A program made the translations under genes and the position numbers. Of a DNA stretch of 64,000 bases, positions 20,071 to 30,088 are shown one piece after another. The stretch's first letter is position 1. Each line of letters begins with the position of its first letter. Under the pieces are notes generated by a model. That model saw only the letters and a list, made by a program, of their open reading frames with translations. It had not been told where the DNA came from and searched no databases. Origin of the DNA: Pseudomonas atagonensis (GTDB lineage Bacteria > Pseudomonadota > Gammaproteobacteria > Pseudomonadales > Pseudomonadaceae); the NCBI RefSeq assembly GCF_011369485.1, contig NZ_VXCA01000034.1, positions 1 through 64,000 of the forward strand, read 5' to 3'.

Positions 20071-21422
20071 CCCTGACATCTTTCGGTCCTGCCAACCGCA
20101 TTCAGCGTTCGGCCGAGACTCACCCGCTGACCTGGCGTCTGCGTGACGACGGCGAAGCCGTTTGGCTCGACGAGTATCAGGCCAAGAACGGTTACGCGGC
20201 TGCGCGCAAAGCCTTCGCCGACATGGATCAGGACGCCATCGTCCAGACCGTGAAAGACGCCGGCCTTAAAGGTCGCGGCGGTGCAGGCTTCCCCACTGGA
20301 GTGAAGTGGGGTCTGATGCCCAAGGACGAATCCATCAACATCCGCTACCTGCTGTGCAACGCGGATGAAATGGAGCCGAACACCTGGAAAGACCGCATGC
20401 TGATGGAGCAACTGCCCCATCTGCTGATCGAAGGCATGCTGATCAGTGCCCGCGCACTGAAAACCTACCGTGGCTACATCTTCCTGCGTGGCGAATACAC
20501 CACCGCCGCCAAGCACCTCAACCGTGCCGTGGAAGAAGCCAAGGCTGCAGGCCTGCTGGGTAAAAACATTTTGGGCAGCGGCTTTGATTTCGAACTGTTC
20601 GTCCACACCGGCGCCGGGCGTTACATCTGCGGTGAAGAAACCGCACTGATCAACTCCCTCGAAGGCCGCCGCGCCAACCCGCGCTCCAAGCCGCCCTTCC
20701 CTGCCGCCGTGGGCGTGTGGGGCAAGCCGACTTGCGTGAACAACGTAGAAACTTTGTGCAACGTGCCGGCGATCATTGCCGACGGCGTGGACTGGTACAA
20801 ATCGTTGGCCCGCGAAGGCAGCGAAGACATGGGCACCAAGCTCATGGGCTTCTCCGGCAAAGTGAAAAACCCGGGCCTGTGGGAACTGCCGTTCGGCGTC
20901 ACCGGTCGCGAGTTGTTCGAAGACTACGCCGGCGGCATGCGCGACGGTTACAAACTCAAGGCCTGGCAGCCAGGTGGCGCCGGTACCGGTTTCCTTCTGC
21001 CTGAGCACCTCGACGCACAAATGTACGCCGGCGGCATCGCCAAAGTGGGCACCCGTATGGGTACCGGCCTGGCCATGGCGGTGGACGACAGCGTCAACAT
21101 GGTCTCCTTGCTGCGCAACATGGAGCAGTTCTTCGCTCGCGAGTCGTGCGGCTTCTGCACCCCGTGCCGCGATGGTTTGCCATGGAGCGTCAAGCTCTTG
21201 ATGGCCATCGAACAAGGCCGTGGTCAGCCAGGCGACATCGAGACCCTGCTGGGTCTGGTCAACTTCCTCGGCCCGGGCAAGACCTTCTGTGCTCACGCAC
21301 CGGGTGCCGTGGAGCCGTTGGGCAGTGCCATCAAATACTTCCGTCCAGAGTTCGAAGCCGGTATCGCGCCTGCAAGCGCCGCCGTCCCGCCTCTGGCAAG
21401 GCCGATCGTAGTCGGCGCGTAA
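20067..21422 (+). CDS. nuoF: NADH-quinone oxidoreductase subunit F
   Basis: NuoF binds NADH and FMN and holds cluster N3. The 451-residue protein shows the NADH/FMN motif GRGGAGFPTGVKW, the flavin-site block LICNADE-like LLCNADEMEPNTWKDR, and the 4Fe-4S motif CGFCTPCRDG with the distal Cys in TFCAHAPGA. It overlaps nuoE by 4 bp. A 136-bp gap with a strong hairpin separates it from nuoG, the largest gap within the operon. Confidence 0.96.
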   Translation: MTLTSFGPANRIQRSAETHPLTWRLRDDGEAVWLDEYQAKNGYAAARKAFADMDQDAIVQTVKDAGLKGRGGAGFPTGVKWGLMPKDESINIRYLLCNADEMEPNTWKDRMLMEQLPHLLIEGMLISARALKTYRGYIFLRGEYTTAAKHLNRAVEEAKAAGLLGKNILGSGFDFELFVHTGAGRYICGEETALINSLEGRRANPRSKPPFPAAVGVWGKPTCVNNVETLCNVPAIIADGVDWYKSLAREGSEDMGTKLMGFSGKVKNPGLWELPFGVTGRELFEDYAGGMRDGYKLKAWQPGGAGTGFLLPEHLDAQMYAGGIAKVGTRMGTGLAMAVDDSVNMVSLLRNMEQFFARESCGFCTPCRDGLPWSVKLLMAIEQGRGQPGDIETLLGLVNFLGPGKTFCAHAPGAVEPLGSAIKYFRPEFEAGIAPASAAVPPLARPIVVGA

Positions 21423-21430
21423 ACGCTTAA

Positions 21431-21460
21431 AAAGGCGAAGGGTCCGTGCCCTTCGCCTTT
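21431..21460 (+). other. Intra-operon hairpin between nuoF and nuoG
   Basis: AAAGGCGAAGGG (21431-21442) pairs perfectly with CCCTTCGCCTTT (21449-21460) around TCCGTG. The sequence after it is CGTCCGATG rather than a T-run, so it fits an mRNA processing, stability or partial-attenuation element better than a full terminator, since seven essential subunits lie downstream. Confidence 0.7.
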
Positions 21461-21558
21461 CGTCCGATGACGCCTTTCGGGGCTGACTGGATTCGGACGG
21501 ATAACAAGATTCCATTAGCCACGCCCGCTGACACCGGGCCAACGAAGACCTTTGAACC

Positions 21559-24273
21559 ATGGCCACTATCCACGTAGACGGCAAAGCGCTCGAAGTCGAC
21601 GGGGCAGACAACCTGTTACAGGCATGTCTGTCGCTGGGCCTCGACATTCCATATTTCTGCTGGCACCCGGCGCTTGGTAGCGTCGGGGCTTGCCGCCAGT
21701 GCGCGGTCAAGCAGTACACCGACGAGAACGACACCCGTGGTCGCATCGTCATGTCCTGCATGACGCCTGCCACCGACAACACCTGGATCTCCATCGACGA
21801 TGAAGAGTCCAAGGCATTCCGCGCCAGTGTTGTTGAATGGCTGATGACCAACCACCCGCACGACTGCCCTGTGTGCGAAGAAGGCGGTCACTGCCACCTG
21901 CAAGACATGACGGTGATGACCGGTCACAACGAGCGCCGTTATCGTTTCACCAAACGCACCCACCAGAACCAGCAACTGGGCCCGTTCATTTCCCACGAAA
22001 TGAACCGCTGCATCGCTTGCTACCGCTGCGTGCGTTTCTACAAGGATTACGCTGGCGGCACCGACCTCGGTGTGTTCGGCGCCCACGACAACGTGTATTT
22101 CGGTCGCGTTGAAGACGGCACCCTCGAAAGCGAGTTCTCCGGCAACCTCACCGAGGTCTGCCCGACCGGTGTGTTCACCGACAAGACTCACTCCGAGCGC
22201 TACAACCGCAAGTGGGACATGCAGTTCTCGCCGAGCATCTGCCATGGCTGCTCCAGCGGTTGCAACATCTCCCCGGGCGAGCGTTACGGCGAACTGCGTC
22301 GCATCGAAAACCGTTTCAACGGTTCGGTAAACCAGTACTTCCTGTGCGACCGTGGCCGTTTCGGTTATGGCTACGTCAACCGCACCGACCGTCCACGTCA
22401 GCCGCTGCTGGCCGACGGCACCAAGCTGGGTCTCGACGCCGCGCTGGATAAAGCCGCCGATCTGCTGCGCGGTCGCAATATCGTTGGTATCGGTTCGCCG
22501 CGTGCCAGCCTTGAAAGCAACTACGCGTTGCGTGAACTGGTCGGCGCCGAGCACTTCTACTCCGGTATCGAAGCCTCTGAACTGGAACGCATCCGCCTGG
22601 TCCTGCAAGTGCTGAAGGACAGCCCGCTGCCAGTGCCGAACATGCGCGACATCGAAGACCACGACGCCATTTTCGTCCTCGGTGAAGACCTGACTCAGAC
22701 TGCTGCGCGTATGGCCCTGGCTCTGCGTCAGTCGGTCAAAGGCAAGGCCGAAGACATGGCCGAAGCCATGCGCGTTCAGCCTTGGCTCGACGCGGCAGTG
22801 AAGAACATCGGTCAGCACGCGCTGAACCCGCTGTTCATCGCCAGCCTGGCGGAAACCAAGCTCGACGACATCGCCGAAGAATGCGTACACGCAGCTCCGG
22901 ACGACCTGGCCCGCATCGGTTTCGCCGTGGCTCACGCCCTGGACGCCAGCGCACCGGCCGTTGAAGGTCTGGACGCAGAAGCGCAGGAACTGGCCAAGCG
23001 CATCGCCGACGCCCTGCTCGCCGCCAAGCGTCCGCTGATCATCGCTGGTACTTCGCTGGGCTCCAAAGCCTTGATCGAAGCTGCTGCGAATATCGCCAAG
23101 GCCCTGAAGCTGCGCGAGAAGAACGGTTCGATCAGCCTGATCGTGCCGGAAGCCAACAGCCTCGGTCTGGCCATGCTCGGTGGCGAATCGGTCGACGCTG
23201 CGCTGCAAGCAGTCATCGACGGCAAGGCCGACGCCATTGTCGTGCTGGAAAACGATCTGTACACCCGCACCTCGAAAGCCAAGGTCGATGCGGCACTGAA
23301 CGCTGCGAAAGTCGTGATCGTTGCCGACCATCAGAAGACCGCGACCAGCGACCGCGCCCACCTGGTTCTGCCAGCGGCGAGCTTCGCTGAAGGCGACGGT
23401 ACTTTGGTTAGCCAGGAAGGTCGTGCCCAGCGCTTCTTCCAGGTTTTCGATCCGCAGTACATGGACGCCAGCATTCTGGTTCACGAAGGCTGGCGCTGGC
23501 TGCACGCCCTGCGCGCCACCCTGCTGAACCAGCCGATCGACTGGACGCAACTCGACCACGTTACCGCGGCCGTTGCTTCGAGCACCGGGCAACTGGCGCG
23601 TATCGTTGACGCTGCCCCATCCGCTGCGTTCCGCATCAAGGGTCTGAAACTGGCGCGTGAGCCGCTGCGTTACTCCGGTCGCACTGCAATGCGCGCCGAC
23701 ATCAGCGTTCACGAACCGCGCACCCCGCAAGACAAAGACACCGCGTTCGCCTTCTCCATGGAAGGTTACTCGGGTTCGGCTGAGCCACGTCAGCAGGTTC
23801 CATTCGCCTGGTCGCCAGGCTGGAACTCGCCACAAGCGTGGAACAAGTTCCAGGACGAAGTCGGTGGTCACCTGCGCGCTGGCGATCCGGGCACCCGCCT
23901 GATCGAAAGCACTGGCGATTCGCTGAACTGGTTCGCTGCCGCGCCGCGTGCGTTCAACCCGGCGCCGGGCACCTGGCAAGCCGTGCCGTTCTATCACCTG
24001 TTCGGCAGCGACGAAAACTCGTCGAAAGCCGCTCCGGTGCAGGAACGCATTCCGGCTGCCTACGTGTCGCTGGCCAAGTCCGAAGCGGATCGTCTGGGCG
24101 TCAACGACGGTGCCCTGCTGAGCCTGAACGTCGCCGGCCAGACCCTGCGTCTGCCGCTGCGCATCAATGAAGAACTGGGCGCAGGTCTGGTGGCCTTGCC
24201 TGCGGGCATCGCCGGCATTCCACCGGCATTCGCCGGCGTGTCCGTCGACGGTCTGCAGGAGGCAGCGCAATGA
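21559..24273 (+). CDS. nuoG: NADH-quinone oxidoreductase subunit G
   Basis: NuoG carries the iron-sulfur chain from NuoE/F. The 904-residue protein shows an N-terminal 2Fe-2S ferredoxin domain (CWHPALGSVGACRQC), the His-Cys cluster region (HDCPVCEEGGHCHLQD), a further Cys set (CIACYRCVRFYKDYAGG), and CHGCSSGCN of a molybdopterin-oxidoreductase-like domain that binds the extra N7 cluster. The length matches E. coli-type NuoG. Its stop overlaps nuoH by 4 bp. Confidence 0.96.
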   Translation: MATIHVDGKALEVDGADNLLQACLSLGLDIPYFCWHPALGSVGACRQCAVKQYTDENDTRGRIVMSCMTPATDNTWISIDDEESKAFRASVVEWLMTNHPHDCPVCEEGGHCHLQDMTVMTGHNERRYRFTKRTHQNQQLGPFISHEMNRCIACYRCVRFYKDYAGGTDLGVFGAHDNVYFGRVEDGTLESEFSGNLTEVCPTGVFTDKTHSERYNRKWDMQFSPSICHGCSSGCNISPGERYGELRRIENRFNGSVNQYFLCDRGRFGYGYVNRTDRPRQPLLADGTKLGLDAALDKAADLLRGRNIVGIGSPRASLESNYALRELVGAEHFYSGIEASELERIRLVLQVLKDSPLPVPNMRDIEDHDAIFVLGEDLTQTAARMALALRQSVKGKAEDMAEAMRVQPWLDAAVKNIGQHALNPLFIASLAETKLDDIAEECVHAAPDDLARIGFAVAHALDASAPAVEGLDAEAQELAKRIADALLAAKRPLIIAGTSLGSKALIEAAANIAKALKLREKNGSISLIVPEANSLGLAMLGGESVDAALQAVIDGKADAIVVLENDLYTRTSKAKVDAALNAAKVVIVADHQKTATSDRAHLVLPAASFAEGDGTLVSQEGRAQRFFQVFDPQYMDASILVHEGWRWLHALRATLLNQPIDWTQLDHVTAAVASSTGQLARIVDAAPSAAFRIKGLKLAREPLRYSGRTAMRADISVHEPRTPQDKDTAFAFSMEGYSGSAEPRQQVPFAWSPGWNSPQAWNKFQDEVGGHLRAGDPGTRLIESTGDSLNWFAAAPRAFNPAPGTWQAVPFYHLFGSDENSSKAAPVQERIPAAYVSLAKSEADRLGVNDGALLSLNVAGQTLRLPLRINEELGAGLVALPAGIAGIPPAFAGVSVDGLQEAAQ

Positions 24274-25277
24274 CCTGGTTCACCCCTGAAGTGATCGATG
24301 TGATCCTGTCGGTCATCAAAGCCATCGTGATTCTGCTGGCCGTTGTGGTCGCAGGCGCGTTGCTCAGCTTTGTCGAACGTCGCCTGCTGGGCTGGTGGCA
24401 GGACCGTTACGGTCCGAACCGCGTTGGCCCGTTCGGCATGTTCCAGATCGCCGCCGACATGCTGAAGATGTTCTTCAAGGAAGACTGGACCCCGCCGTTT
24501 GCCGACAAAGTGATCTTCACTTTGGCACCGGTGGTGGCCATGTCCGCCCTGCTGATCGCGTTTGCGATCATCCCGATCACCCCGACCTGGGGCGTGGCGG
24601 ATCTGAACATCGGCCTGCTGTTCTTCTTCGCCATGGCCGGTCTGTCGGTCTACGCGGTGCTGTTCGCCGGCTGGTCGAGTAACAACAAGTTCGCCCTGCT
24701 CGGCAGCTTGCGTGCCTCGGCACAAACCGTGTCCTACGAAGTGTTCATGGGCCTGGCCCTGATGGGCATCGTGGTGCAGGTCGGCTCGTTCAACATGCGC
24801 GACATCGTCGAGTACCAGGCGCAGAACCTGTGGTTCATCATTCCGCAGTTCTTCGGCTTCTGTACCTTCTTTATCGCTGGCGTCGCCGTGACTCACCGTC
24901 ACCCGTTCGACCAGCCGGAAGCAGAACAGGAACTGGCCGACGGTTACCACATTGAATACGCCGGTATGAAATGGGGCATGTTCTTCGTCGGTGAATACAT
25001 CGGCATCATCCTGATCTCGGCGCTGTTGGTCACCCTGTTCTTCGGTGGCTGGCACGGTCCGTTCGGCATCCTGCCGCAACTGTCCTTCGTCTGGTTCGCA
25101 CTGAAGACCGCGTTCTTCATCATGCTGTTCATCCTGCTGCGCGCTTCCATTCCGCGCCCGCGTTATGACCAGGTGATGGATTTCAGCTGGAAATTCTGCC
25201 TGCCACTGACCCTGATCAATTTGCTGATAACCGCTGCGGTTGTGTTGTGGAACACACCTGCGGTTGCGGTTCAGTGA
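24270..25277 (+). CDS. nuoH: NADH-quinone oxidoreductase subunit H
   Basis: NuoH is the membrane subunit that lines the quinone channel. The 335-residue protein has about eight hydrophobic segments and the conserved ERRLLGWWQDRYGPNRVGPFG near residue 32 and the loop FDQPEAEQELADGYHIEYAGM. It starts within the last codons of nuoG (ATGA overlap). Confidence 0.96.
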   Translation: MTWFTPEVIDVILSVIKAIVILLAVVVAGALLSFVERRLLGWWQDRYGPNRVGPFGMFQIAADMLKMFFKEDWTPPFADKVIFTLAPVVAMSALLIAFAIIPITPTWGVADLNIGLLFFFAMAGLSVYAVLFAGWSSNNKFALLGSLRASAQTVSYEVFMGLALMGIVVQVGSFNMRDIVEYQAQNLWFIIPQFFGFCTFFIAGVAVTHRHPFDQPEAEQELADGYHIEYAGMKWGMFFVGEYIGIILISALLVTLFFGGWHGPFGILPQLSFVWFALKTAFFIMLFILLRASIPRPRYDQVMDFSWKFCLPLTLINLLITAAVVLWNTPAVAVQ

Positions 25278-25288
25278 GGATTTGACCC

Positions 25289-25837
25289 ATGTTCAAATAT
25301 ATTGGCGACATCGTTAAGGGTACTGGTACCCAGTTGCGCAGCCTGGTCATGGTCTTCGGCCATGGCTTTCGCAAGCGCGACACCCTGCAATACCCGGAAG
25401 AGCCGGTCTACCTGCCGCCACGCTACCGTGGCCGTATCGTCCTGACCCGTGACCCCGATGGCGAAGAGCGTTGCGTAGCCTGCAACCTGTGCGCCGTGGC
25501 TTGCCCGGTGGGTTGCATCTCCCTGCAGAAAGCTGAAACCGAAGACGGTCGCTGGTACCCGGACTTCTTCCGTATCAACTTCTCGCGCTGCATTTTCTGC
25601 GGTCTCTGCGAGGAAGCCTGTCCGACCACCGCAATCCAGCTGACGCCGGATTTCGAGATGGCCGAGTTCAAACGTCAGGACCTGGTGTACGAGAAAGAAG
25701 ATCTGCTGATCTCCGGCCCCGGCAAAAACCCTGATTACAACTTCTATCGTGTTGCAGGTATGGCAATCGCTGGCAAGCCTAAAGGCTCCGCGCAGAACGA
25801 AGCCGAACCGATCAACGTGAAGAGCTTGCTGCCTTAA
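25289..25837 (+). CDS. nuoI: NADH-quinone oxidoreductase subunit I
   Basis: NuoI is a ferredoxin-like subunit holding clusters N6a and N6b. Two classic 4Fe-4S motifs are present: Cys62-65-68-72 (CVACNLCAVACP) and Cys101-104-107-111 (CIFCGLCEEACP). The 182-residue length is normal. It begins 11 bp after nuoH. Confidence 0.96.
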   Translation: MFKYIGDIVKGTGTQLRSLVMVFGHGFRKRDTLQYPEEPVYLPPRYRGRIVLTRDPDGEERCVACNLCAVACPVGCISLQKAETEDGRWYPDFFRINFSRCIFCGLCEEACPTTAIQLTPDFEMAEFKRQDLVYEKEDLLISGPGKNPDYNFYRVAGMAIAGKPKGSAQNEAEPINVKSLLP

Positions 25838-25846
25838 GGAAGAACG

Positions 25847-26347
25847 ATGGAATTCGCTTTCTATTTCGCATCGGGTATCGCGGTTGTGTCCACGCTTCGC
25901 GTGGTCACCAACACCAACCCTGTGCACGCCCTGCTCTACCTGATCATCTCGTTGATCGCCGTGGCCATGACCTTCTTCGCACTGGGCGCACCATTCGCCG
26001 GCGTGCTGGAAGTGATCGCCTACGCTGGCGCCATCATGGTGCTGTTCGTGTTCGTGGTGATGATGCTGAACCTGGGGCCCGCCTCGGTTCAGCAAGAACG
26101 CAGCTGGCTCAAGCCCGGAATCTGGGCAGGGCCGGTGATTCTCGCAGCCTTGCTGCTGGCCGAACTGCTGTATGTGCTGTTCGCTCATCAGAGCGGTCAG
26201 GCCATCGGCCACACCACCGTAGACGCGAAAGCCGTGGGCATCAGCCTGTTCGGCCCGTACCTGCTGGTGGTCGAACTCGCCTCGATGCTGCTGCTCGCCG
26301 CAGCCGTCACGGCGTTCCATTTGGGCCGTAACGAGGCGAAGGAGTAA
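25847..26347 (+). CDS. nuoJ: NADH-quinone oxidoreductase subunit J
   Basis: NuoJ is a membrane subunit with five predicted hydrophobic segments in 166 residues. The conserved third segment EVIAYAGAIMVLFVFVVMML carries the pi-bulge region important for coupling in known complexes. It sits 9 bp after nuoI and 3 bp before nuoK. Confidence 0.95.
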   Translation: MEFAFYFASGIAVVSTLRVVTNTNPVHALLYLIISLIAVAMTFFALGAPFAGVLEVIAYAGAIMVLFVFVVMMLNLGPASVQQERSWLKPGIWAGPVILAALLLAELLYVLFAHQSGQAIGHTTVDAKAVGISLFGPYLLVVELASMLLLAAAVTAFHLGRNEAKE

Positions 26348-26350
26348 GAC

Positions 26351-26659
26351 ATGCCTGCTATCCCTCTCGAACATGGATTGGCCGTTGCCGGCATCCTGTT
26401 CTGCCTTGGTCTGGTCGGCCTGATGGTCCGCCGCAACATTTTGTTCGTGTTGATGAGCCTGGAAGTGATGATGAACGCCTCTGCACTGGCCTTCATCGTT
26501 GCAGGCGCCCGCTGGGCGCAGCCGGATGGACAGATCATGTTCATCCTGGTGATCAGCCTTGCAGCCGCCGAGGCCAGTATCGGTCTGGCGATCCTGCTGC
26601 AACTGTATCGCCGCTTCCACACGCTCGATATCGACGCTGCCAGTGAGATGCGCGGATGA
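26351..26659 (+). CDS. nuoK: NADH-quinone oxidoreductase subunit K
   Basis: NuoK is a 102-residue three-helix MrpC-like subunit. Conserved membrane acidic residues appear in [15 protein letters not shown] and in [17 protein letters not shown], equivalent to the essential glutamates of E. coli NuoK. Its stop overlaps nuoL by 4 bp. Confidence 0.95.
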
Positions 26660-28509
26660 ACCTGATCTTTCTGACTTTCGTATTCCCTCTGATCGGTTTC
26701 CTGCTGCTGTCCTTCTCCCGTGGACGCTGGTCGGAAAACCTCTCGGCGCTGATCGGCGTGGGTTCCATTGGCTTGTCGGCGATTGTCGCCGCCTACGTCA
26801 TCTGGCAATTCAACGTCGCGCCTCCCGAAGGCGGTCACTACACCCTGGTGCTTTGGCAGTGGATGGCGGTGGAAGGCTTCAAGCCTGACTTCGCCCTCTA
26901 CGTCGACGGGCTGTCGATCACCATGCTCGGCGTGGTGGTGGGCGTGGGTTTCCTGATCCACCTGTTCGCGTCCTGGTACATGCGCGGCGAAGCGGGCTAC
27001 TCGCGCTTCTTCTCGTACACCAACCTGTTTATCGCCAGCATGCTGTTCCTGGTGCTCGGCGATAACCTGTTGTTCCTGTACTTCGGCTGGGAAGGCGTGG
27101 GCCTGTGCTCGTACCTGTTGATCGGTTTCTACTACAGCAACCGCAACAACGGTAACGCCGCACTCAAGGCTTTCATCGTGACCCGGATCGGCGACGTGTT
27201 CATGGCCATCGGCCTGTTCATCCTGTTCCAGCAAGTGGGCACGCTGAACATCCAGGAACTGCTGGTGCTGGCACCGCAGAAATTCCAGGTTGGCGATTTC
27301 TGGATCACTCTGGCAACCCTGATGTTGCTGGGTGGCGCAGTCGGTAAATCGGCGCAACTGCCGCTGCAAACCTGGCTCGCGGACGCGATGGCTGGCCCGA
27401 CCCCGGTTTCGGCACTGATCCACGCCGCAACCATGGTGACCGCCGGTGTCTACCTGATCGCCCGTACCCACGGTCTGTTCACCCTGGCGCCGGAAATCCT
27501 GCACCTGGTCGGCATCGTCGGTGGTGTGACCCTGGTTCTGGCCGGTTTCGCCGCTCTGGTACAAACCGACATCAAACGTATCCTCGCCTACTCGACCATG
27601 AGCCAGATCGGCTACATGTTCCTGGCGCTGGGTGTTGGTGCATGGGATGGCGCGATTTTCCACCTGATGACCCACGCCTTCTTCAAGGCTCTGCTGTTCC
27701 TTGCTTCCGGTGCGGTGATCGTTGCCTGCCACCACGAGCAGAACATCTTCAAGATGGGCGGTCTGTGGAAAAAACTGCCACTGGCCTACGCCAGCTTCAT
27801 TGTTGGCGGCGCGGCACTGGCTGCTCTGCCACTGGTTACTGCGGGCTTCTACTCCAAGGACGAAATCCTTTGGGAAGCGTTCGCCAGCGGCAACCACGGT
27901 CTGCTCTACGCAGGTCTGGTCGGCGCGTTCATGACCTCGCTGTACACCTTCCGCCTGATCTTCATCACGTTCCACGGTGAAGCCAAGACTGAAGCCCACG
28001 CCGGTCACGGCATCGCTCACTGGCTGCCTCTGTCGGTGCTGATCGTGCTGTCGACCTTCGTCGGCGCCATGATCGTTCCACCGCTGCACGGCGTACTGCC
28101 GGAAAGCGTCGGCCATGCCGGTGGCGAAGCCAAGCACAGTCTGGAAATCGCCTCGGGCGCCATCGCTCTGGCCGGTATCCTGCTGGCAGCGTTGCTGTTC
28201 CTCGGCAAGCGTCGCTTCGTGACGGCGATCGCCAACAGCGGCATCGGCCGTTTCCTCTCGGCCTGGTGGTTTGCTGCCTGGGGCTTCGACTGGATCTACG
28301 ACAAACTGTTCGTCAAGCCGTACCTTGCGATCAGCCACATGCTGCGCAAAGACCCGCTCGACCAGACCATCGGTCTGATCCCGCGTATGGCCAAGGGTGG
28401 TCACACTGCCCTGAGCCGCACCGAGACCGGTCAACTGCGTTGGTACGCTGCTTCGATGGCTGCTGGTGCCGTGCTGGTTATTGGCGCCATCGTGCTGGTA
28501 GCGGTCTGA
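26656..28509 (+). CDS. nuoL: NADH-quinone oxidoreductase subunit L
   Basis: NuoL is the distal antiporter-like proton-pumping subunit with the long lateral helix. The 617-residue protein is hydrophobic throughout and shows [54 protein letters not shown] and [17 protein letters not shown], the family hallmarks. It overlaps nuoK by 4 bp and precedes nuoM by 39 bp. Confidence 0.96.
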
Positions 28510-28548
28510 TATGAACCTTGCGAATTTGCGAAAGGAAACGAGCCCGTC

Positions 28549-30081
28549 ATGATTCTGCCTTGGCTAATCCTGATCCCCTTCATCGGCGGCCTGCTGTGCT
28601 GGATGGGTGAGCGCTTCGGCGCTACCCTCCCCCGCTGGATTGCGCTGTTGACCATGACCCTGGAACTCGCCCTCGGCCTCTGGCTGTGGGCCCACGGTGA
28701 CTATTCATTTGCTCCGGCGCCTGGCGCCGATCCGACCTGGGCGCTTGAGTTCAAGCACGTCTGGATCCAGCGCTTCGGCATCAACGTGCACCTGGCCCTC
28801 GACGGCCTGTCGCTGCTGATGATCCTGCTGACCGGCCTGCTGGGTATCCTCTCGGTACTCTGCTCGTGGAAAGAGATCCAGCGTCACGTTGGCTTCTTCC
28901 ACCTGAACCTGATGTGGATCCTGGGCGGCGTTGTCGGCGTGTTCCTCGCCCTCGACCTGTTCATGTTCTTCTTCTTCTGGGAAATGATGCTGGTGCCGAT
29001 GTACTTCCTCATCGCGCTCTGGGGTCACAGTTCTTCGGACGGCAAGAAAACCCGGATCTACGCTGCGACCAAGTTCTTCATCTTCACTCAGGCTTCCGGC
29101 CTGATCATGTTGGTGGCGATCCTCGGTCTGGTGCTGGTCAACTTCAACAACACTGGCGTGATTACCTTCAACTACGCCGACCTGTTGAAAACCAAGATGT
29201 CGATGACCACCGAGTACATTCTGATGCTCGGCTTCTTCATCGCCTTCGCGGTCAAGCTGCCAGTGGTTCCGTTCCACTCTTGGCTGCCTGACGCTCACGC
29301 CCAGGCACCGACTGCAGGTTCCGTCGACCTCGCTGGTATCTTGCTGAAAACCGCCGCTTACGGTCTGCTGCGTTTCGCCCTGCCGCTGTTCCCGAATGCC
29401 TCGGCCGAATTCGCGCCGATCGCTATGACCCTCGGTCTGATCGGGATCTTCTACGGTGCGTTCCTGGCGTTCGCGCAAACCGACATCAAGCGTCTGATCG
29501 CCTTCTCGTCCGTTTCCCACATGGGCTTCGTACTGATCGGCATCTACTCCGGCAGCCAACTGGCGCTGCAAGGCGCCGTGATCCAGATGCTGGCCCACGG
29601 TCTGTCGGCGGCGGCACTGTTTATCCTCAGCGGTCAGTTGTACGAGCGTCTGCATACTCGTGACATGCGTGAGATGGGCGGTCTGTGGTCGCGTATCGCT
29701 TACCTGCCGGCCATCAGCCTGTTCTTTGCAGCCGCTTCGTTGGGTCTGCCGGGCACCGGTAACTTTGTCGGCGAGTTCCTGATCCTGATCGGCTCCTTCG
29801 CCAGCGCCCCATGGGTCACCGCGATTGCCACCTCCGGCCTGGTGTTCGGTTCGGTCTACTCGCTGATCATGATCCACCGTGCTTACTTCGGTCCGGCCAA
29901 ATCGGATTCGATCCTGCACGGCATGGACGGTCGCGAACTGATCATGGTGCTGGGCCTTGCGGTACTGCTGATTTACCTCGGCGTTTACCCGCAACCGTTC
30001 CTCGACACTTCTGCCGCCACGATGCATGGCGTCCAGCAGTGGCTCGGCACCGCCTTCACTCAACTCGCTTCGGCCCGGTAA
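28549..30081 (+). CDS. nuoM: NADH-quinone oxidoreductase subunit M
   Basis: NuoM is an antiporter-like membrane subunit of 510 residues. Conserved blocks are FFWEMMLVPMYFLIALWG, VPFHSWLPDAHAQAPTAGSV and DIKRLIAFSSVSHMGFV. It ends 7 bp before the nuoN start. Confidence 0.96.
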   Translation: MILPWLILIPFIGGLLCWMGERFGATLPRWIALLTMTLELALGLWLWAHGDYSFAPAPGADPTWALEFKHVWIQRFGINVHLALDGLSLLMILLTGLLGILSVLCSWKEIQRHVGFFHLNLMWILGGVVGVFLALDLFMFFFFWEMMLVPMYFLIALWGHSSSDGKKTRIYAATKFFIFTQASGLIMLVAILGLVLVNFNNTGVITFNYADLLKTKMSMTTEYILMLGFFIAFAVKLPVVPFHSWLPDAHAQAPTAGSVDLAGILLKTAAYGLLRFALPLFPNASAEFAPIAMTLGLIGIFYGAFLAFAQTDIKRLIAFSSVSHMGFVLIGIYSGSQLALQGAVIQMLAHGLSAAALFILSGQLYERLHTRDMREMGGLWSRIAYLPAISLFFAAASLGLPGTGNFVGEFLILIGSFASAPWVTAIATSGLVFGSVYSLIMIHRAYFGPAKSDSILHGMDGRELIMVLGLAVLLIYLGVYPQPFLDTSAATMHGVQQWLGTAFTQLASAR

Positions 30082-30088
30082 GAGCGCT

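Noticed and set aside
21616..24270. Minus-strand open frame of 884 codons opposite nuoG
   Set aside because: It is a high-GC shadow of nuoG with no recognisable domain; similar shadows occur opposite nuoC, nuoL and nuoN.
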